64,000 nt of DNA from NCBI GenBank assembly GCA_902765725.1, contig CACXAT010000002.1:1-64000 (forward strand), given 5' to 3'. Shown one piece after another: positions 60,390 to 64,000 of this stretch. The position numbers were made by a program, and so were the translations under genes. Every line of letters starts with the position of its first letter. Position 1 is the first letter of the stretch. The notes under the pieces were generated by a model. The model saw only the letters and a list, made by a program, of their open reading frames with translations, had not been told where the DNA came from and searched no databases. The DNA comes from an uncultured Lachnospiraceae bacterium. GTDB lineage: Bacteria > Bacillota > Clostridia > Lachnospirales > Lachnospiraceae.

Positions 60390-61076
60390 TTACGGAGCGG
60401 GCGGATATTCATTGCAGAGCAGCCTGTAGGGCGGCTCATCTTCTTCGATCTTCGGGAATCTGCCGATCTCATCATAGAAGAAGTTATCGTTGTTATCATC
60501 GTTGCAGCGGGAGACCTCACCCAGCAGAATCATGCCGCCGCAGTCCGGCGTTACCTCAAAACGGTGGAAGAGGTAGGGCGTGATGGTGATGCTCTCGCCG
60601 GGGCCCAGGGTGATCACCGTTCCTGCAGGCACCGTGATCCGGTGTCCGTCGCAGCTTACGGTCACATCCGTATCCAGAAGCTTTCTGTCGGGGGTTCCGT
60701 TATATACGCGGATGCCGAAGGGATGACTGCCGCGGTTGATGATATCTTCCGTCTTGAAGATGTGATAGTGCATCGGGAACTTCTGACCCGGATACATCAT
60801 CAGGAACTTCTCCGCGTACTGCTTCGGATATTCGTCGCTGCGAAGCTGGTTTCCGTTCCGTACGGTGAAGAGCACGAAGCCTTCCTCATAGAACCGGCCG
60901 AGTCCTCCGTCCGTGACGTCCCAGCCGAGCATGTTGTCACGGATCTCGTCATAGTCATGGCCTTTGGAATCCCAGTCTGACGGGGTCCAGGATCCGAATG
61001 GGGGAAGATGATAGCGCTCTTCCTGCAGCAGCGCCTCCATGTCTTTGATTACTTTATTGATCTGCGAACGTTTCAT
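60390..61076 (-). CDS. D-lyxose/D-mannose ketol-isomerase family protein
   Basis: A 228-residue cupin-like enzyme. The start follows GGAGGATAC. Metal-binding residues appear as FPMHYHIFKTEDI (about residues 100-112, His-x-His and Glu) and the later LFHRFEV (about 167). The pattern and length match D-lyxose isomerases, which interconvert D-lyxose/D-xylulose and often D-mannose/D-fructose. Convergent on the sugar operon, it would feed a ketose to the kinase and aldolase. It is in its own unit with a shared terminator. Confidence 0.88.
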   Translation of the reverse strand: MKRSQINKVIKDMEALLQEERYHLPPFGSWTPSDWDSKGHDYDEIRDNMLGWDVTDGGLGRFYEEGFVLFTVRNGNQLRSDEYPKQYAEKFLMMYPGQKFPMHYHIFKTEDIINRGSHPFGIRVYNGTPDRKLLDTDVTVSCDGHRITVPAGTVITLGPGESITITPYLFHRFEVTPDCGGMILLGEVSRCNDDNNDNFFYDEIGRFPKIEEDEPPYRLLCNEYPPAP

Positions 61077-61272
61077 AATTCTGTATCCTCCCTGCGCAAA
61101 CCTGTTTCAACAAGACTGCAGATACATTATAAATGACATCCCTCGGAATGTCTATTTATTGCATCGCAGCAGGAATGTGTGGCGGGATCAGGGCGGAAGT
61201 AGTATTATGGAAAAGATGGCATGAATATGCACATTCACGGCATATTACACAGGCAGTAAGGAGGCACTTCGA

Positions 61273-62562
61273 ATGAAGCAGTATGGAACAGGAACCAAGT
61301 GTGTGCAGGCCGGATATACTCCGGAGAACGGCGGACCGCGCCAGATCCCGATCATCCAGTCCACTACTTTTAAATATGATACCAGTGAAGATATGGGAAA
61401 GCTCTTTGACCTGGAGACCTCCGGGTACTTCTATTCCCGCCTGCAGAACCCGACCTGCGACCATGTGGCGGCCAAGATTGCCGCGATGGAGGGCGGCTGC
61501 GCAGGGATGCTGACTTCTTCCGGACAGGCGGCGAACTTCTTCGCTATGTTCAATATCTGTGAATGCGGCGGACATATCGTGGCATCCTCCACCATCTATG
61601 GAGGGACCTACAATCTGATCAAGGTCACGATGGCGAAGATGGGCATCGAGTCTACCTTTGTGTCTCCGGACGCAACGGACGAGGAGCTGGACGCGGCATT
61701 CCGCCCGAACACAAAGCTGGTATTCGGCGAGTCCATCGCGAATCCCGCGCTGACGGTCCTGGATATTGAGAGATTTGCCGCTGCGGCGCACAGACACGGT
61801 GTTCCGCTGATCGTGGACAATACCTTCCCGACTCCGGTGAATCTAAGGCCGATCGAGTGGGGAGCCGATATCGTAACCCACTCCACTACGAAATACATGG
61901 ACGGCCACGGCTCCGCGGTAGGCGGCGCGATCGTGGACAGCGGTCATTTTGACTGGATGGCCCACAAGGAGAAGTTCCCGGGGCTGACGACGCCGGATGA
62001 TTCCTATCACGGCATCGTCTATGCGGAGAAGTTCGGACAGGAGGGTGCATTTATCACGAAGGCGACCTCCCAGCTGATGCGCGACTTCGGGTGCGTGCAG
62101 TCTCCGCAGAGTGCATTTTATCTGAATCTCGGACTGGAGTCCCTGCATGTGCGTATGCCCAGACATGTGGAGAACGGGCAGGCGGTTGCCGAATTCCTGG
62201 AGGCGCATCCGCTGGTGACGCATGTGAATTATTCCGGTCTTCCCTCCAGCCCCTACTATGAGCGGGCGAAGAAGTATATGCCGAAGGGCGGCTGCGGCGT
62301 GGTCTCCTTCGAGCTGTCCGGCGGACGCCCGATGGCGGAAGTGTTCATGAAGCATCTGAAGCTTGCGGCGATCGAGACCCATGTTGCGGACGCGCGTACC
62401 TGCTGCCTGAATCCGGCAACCAGTACGCACCGTCAGATGAATGATGAAGAACTGATCGCGGCCGGAGTGCCGGCCGGGATGGTCCGCATGTCCTGCGGCC
62501 TGGAGGATAAGGAAGATCTGATCGCGGATCTGTCCCAGGCGCTGGACGCGTGCGCGGGCTGA
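61273..62562 (+). CDS. metY: O-acetylhomoserine aminocarboxypropyltransferase (MetY family)
   Basis: A 429-residue PLP enzyme of the Cys/Met-metabolism family, with the length typical of MetY rather than MetB/MetC (about 390). Motifs are YSRLQNPTCDHVAAKIAAMEGG, SSGQAANFFA and the PLP-Lys in THSTTKYMDGHG (about 206), followed by a C-terminal domain with ETHVADARTCCLNPATSTHRQ. It makes homocysteine (or methionine) from O-acetylhomoserine and sulfide or methanethiol; cystathionine-lyase type activities are alternatives. No SAM riboswitch is visible upstream. The start follows AAGGAGG. Confidence 0.87.
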   Translation: MKQYGTGTKCVQAGYTPENGGPRQIPIIQSTTFKYDTSEDMGKLFDLETSGYFYSRLQNPTCDHVAAKIAAMEGGCAGMLTSSGQAANFFAMFNICECGGHIVASSTIYGGTYNLIKVTMAKMGIESTFVSPDATDEELDAAFRPNTKLVFGESIANPALTVLDIERFAAAAHRHGVPLIVDNTFPTPVNLRPIEWGADIVTHSTTKYMDGHGSAVGGAIVDSGHFDWMAHKEKFPGLTTPDDSYHGIVYAEKFGQEGAFITKATSQLMRDFGCVQSPQSAFYLNLGLESLHVRMPRHVENGQAVAEFLEAHPLVTHVNYSGLPSSPYYERAKKYMPKGGCGVVSFELSGGRPMAEVFMKHLKLAAIETHVADARTCCLNPATSTHRQMNDEELIAAGVPAGMVRMSCGLEDKEDLIADLSQALDACAG

Positions 62563-62608
62563 GCGATTGTAATGAATTGATGAAAATAGAGTATTGCATA
62601 ATTACAGA

Positions 62609-62645
62609 GAATCCCTGCCTCCTCGCAAGAAGGAGACAGGGATTC
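62609..62645 (+). terminator. Terminator after metY
   Basis: GAATCCCTG-C-CTCCT (62609-62623) pairs with AGGAG-A-CAGGGATTC (62631-62645) with one mismatch. Only TTATATATTGTT follows, so it is a strong stem with a weak T-run. Confidence 0.6.
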
Positions 62646-62689
62646 TTATATATTGTTCATCTGTTATTATTTATACTGCCTGAAGGTGC

Positions 62690-63058
62690 TCACATGGGGA
62701 TCCTGCCGGTGACCGGCTTGCCCGTGATCGCGACCCGCATGCCCCAGGCTACGGAATCGGCGGCTGCTTCCAGGTTATCCCGGACATTTCTGCAGGCCTT
62801 TTTCAGGGCTCTGCGGGCATGGGATACACGAAACAAAGGCTGAAGATCATAATCGAAGAGATCCTCTTCCTGTTCATGATCCCGGAAGTCCTCGTCTGTT
62901 ACGTTCATATCCAGGTACTGCAGCAAGGTCATCGCACGACCGGATCCAAGAAGGATCGCCTTCCGGAAGCAGTCCCGGGCAGCTTCATCTCTTCCGTCCT
63001 CCATGAAACGGATCCCTTCGGTCTCGTAGTATTCCATCTGATTCATCTGTGTACGCAT
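62690..63058 (-). CDS. Small hypothetical protein with TPR-like helices
   Basis: About 122 residues from the ATG at 63058, which follows GGGGAGG. I do not recognise the family. The N-terminal 60 residues read like one TPR/Sel1-type helical hairpin (YETEGIRFMEDGRDEAARDCFRKAILLGS). A hydrophilic acidic stretch (EDFRDHEQEEDLFDYD) follows, then a basic helix. There is no signal peptide. It lies alone between metY and the NimA-like gene, with no operon partners. It is probably a real gene because of the good ribosome-binding site and codon use, but confidence is moderate. Confidence 0.55.
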   Translation of the reverse strand: MRTQMNQMEYYETEGIRFMEDGRDEAARDCFRKAILLGSGRAMTLLQYLDMNVTDEDFRDHEQEEDLFDYDLQPLFRVSHARRALKKACRNVRDNLEAAADSVAWGMRVAITGKPVTGRIPM

Positions 63059-63337
63059 TCTGATTACCTCCCCTGGTTTGAAACCCCTGATCTGTACCGC
63101 GCGTCTCATATAGCAGCAGTGTATAGGGCAAATATGTCTGAATAGTGTTTATTTCATTAGCCAAAGATTAAGTTCATCTGAAATTCGGCCGGGCCATATG
63201 ATATATTCTAGATATCTATACGCAGCGGCGCGGATAAATCCACGCATTGGCTGCAAAAGTTTTGCCGGAAATATTTGCCGGAAATGTTTTGCCGGGTCTG
63301 TGCGGCAGGTACATGCTCAGACCGGGAGGGAGGTTTT

Positions 63338-63805
63338 ATGTTTCGAGAGATGAGAAGAAAGCGGCAGCAGACGGAGGATGCGGTCTGTCTCGAGATATTG
63401 CGGACGGCGAAGAGGGGCGTGCTGGCAGTGCTGGGGGACGGGGAATATCCTTATACTGTGCCGATGGATTTTGTATATGAGGATGGCTTCATCTACTTCC
63501 ACTGCGCGAAGGAGGGACATAAGCTCGATGCGGTCAGAAAGCATGACAAGGTGTCCTTCTGCGTTCTCAGTGAACCGGTGCCGGAGGAGGGTTCGTGGTG
63601 GTTCCACGTCACCAGTGTGATCGCCTTCGGGAGGATCAGCGAGGTGGAGGATCCGAAGGAGCATGACCGGTGTCTGCGGCTTCTGGCCCATAAATATATG
63701 CCGGAGGAGGAGATCGAGGGGGATATGCAGAGAAATGCGGCCCGCGCAGTGGTGCTGGCTCTTCGCGTCGAGCATATGACCGGAAAGCAGGTGAAGGAAC
63801 AATGA
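63338..63805 (+). CDS. Pyridoxamine 5'-phosphate oxidase-like (NimA-type) flavin-binding protein
   Basis: A 155-residue protein from the ATG at 63338, after GGGAGG; the frame extends upstream without support. It has the split-barrel flavin-binding pattern EILRTAKRGVLAVLGDGEYPYTVPMDF and FIYFHCAKEGHKLDAVRKHDKVSFCVL, as in NimA-like nitroimidazole reductases and FMN-binding proteins of anaerobes. The true substrate is unknown, and resistance cannot be inferred from sequence alone. Its stop overlaps the start of the nitrilase-family gene (ATGA). Confidence 0.88.
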   Translation: MFREMRRKRQQTEDAVCLEILRTAKRGVLAVLGDGEYPYTVPMDFVYEDGFIYFHCAKEGHKLDAVRKHDKVSFCVLSEPVPEEGSWWFHVTSVIAFGRISEVEDPKEHDRCLRLLAHKYMPEEEIEGDMQRNAARAVVLALRVEHMTGKQVKEQ

Positions 63806-64000
63806 AGGCATCAGTCTGGGCGGTGCAGATGCGAACCCTCGCATCACCGCGGGAGAACCTGGAGAAGGTGAGAGCGATGCTGGAGAGTGCTGCAGCGAAG
63901 GACCCGGCGCCGGATGTGATCGTTCTTCCCGAGATCTTCACCTGCCCTTATGACAACAGCTGCTTTCCGGTGTTTGCCCAGGAGGAAGAAGGGGAGGTCT
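63802..64000 (+). CDS. Carbon-nitrogen hydrolase (nitrilase family), partial
   Basis: Only the first 66 codons lie in the window; the gene runs off the right edge. It begins MKASVWAVQMRT and contains DVIVLPEIFTCPY with the catalytic Glu of the nitrilase superfamily (near residue 43). Similarity to omega-amidase-like enzymes is likely, but the catalytic Lys and Cys lie outside the window. The start overlaps the NimA-like stop, so the two are co-translated. Confidence 0.75.
   Translation, partial: MKASVWAVQMRTLASPRENLEKVRAMLESAAAKDPAPDVIVLPEIFTCPYDNSCFPVFAQEEEGEV

Noticed and set aside
61077-61272. SAM riboswitch or other leader before metY
   Set aside because: None of the S-box core sequences are present.

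Overview
The window is a chromosomal replication-origin region from a low-to-mid GC Gram-positive anaerobe, most likely a member of the Lachnospiraceae (Clostridia). The evidence is the order rsmG-mnmG-mnmE-jag-yidC-yidD-rnpA-rpmH | dnaA-dnaN-yaaA-recF-gyrB-gyrA, DnaA boxes on both sides of dnaA, five perfect parS sites beside parA-parB, and Clostridia-typical companions (a DUF4446 protein after parB, a DUF3881-like protein after serS, Fe-S aldo/keto reductase, CdaR-type regulator). Genes run outward from the origin near 25.8 kb: almost all genes to the left are on the minus strand and almost all to the right are on the plus strand.

Left arm (about 0.1-25.8 kb). At the far left, a TetR-type repressor gene precedes an MMPL/RND transporter gene and a very large secreted heptad-repeat protein. 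The transporter promoter has a palindrome over its -10 box. Next come an RluA-type pseudouridine synthase, metK behind a SAM-I riboswitch, a CdaR/PucR-type regulator and an orphan MsmX/UgpC-type sugar-ABC ATPase. Past a DEDDh exonuclease gene lies a cell-wall block: DacF-type carboxypeptidase, RidA and a class A beta-lactamase-fold lipoprotein whose gene overlaps gyrA. A catalytically eroded tyrosine-recombinase-like protein is coupled to dacF. The block joins gyrA, gyrB, recF, yaaA, dnaN and dnaA.

Right arm (about 26-51 kb). The ribosome, RNA-processing and membrane-insertion genes (rpmH, rnpA, yidD, yidC, jag) are followed by the tRNA-modification pair mnmE/mnmG and rsmG, then a degenerate alpha/beta-hydrolase gene. 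The parS-parA-parB segregation module, DUF4446, serS and DUF3881 come next. A stretch of metabolic and repair genes follows: DUF362, aldo/keto reductase, DinB, HD protein, metallophosphoesterase, DeoD, a radical SAM protein coupled to a PepSY-like protein, tRNA-Arg(CCU), a Nudix hydrolase, a PreA-like enzyme and a flavoprotein.

Accessory carbohydrate region (about 51-62.6 kb). A secreted M4 (thermolysin-family) protease precedes a sugar-utilisation operon with a near-consensus promoter: periplasmic-type binding protein, two permeases, an ADP-dependent glucokinase/phosphofructokinase-family kinase, a class II ketose-bisphosphate aldolase and an RpiR-type regulator. A D-lyxose/mannose isomerase gene converges on it. 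The operon lacks its own ATPase, so the orphan ATPase at 10.3-11.4 kb is the natural candidate partner. MetY, a small hypothetical protein, a NimA-like flavin-binding protein and the start of a nitrilase-family enzyme close the window.

The most interesting items are the ADP-dependent-kinase sugar locus, the structured palindromic element between dnaN and yaaA that could mask the yaaA ribosome-binding site, the active-site-eroded recombinase coupled to dacF, the alpha/beta-hydrolase-like protein that has lost its Asp and His, and the PepSY protein that seems to have lost its signal peptide. No insertion sequence, prophage, CRISPR array or rRNA operon was seen.
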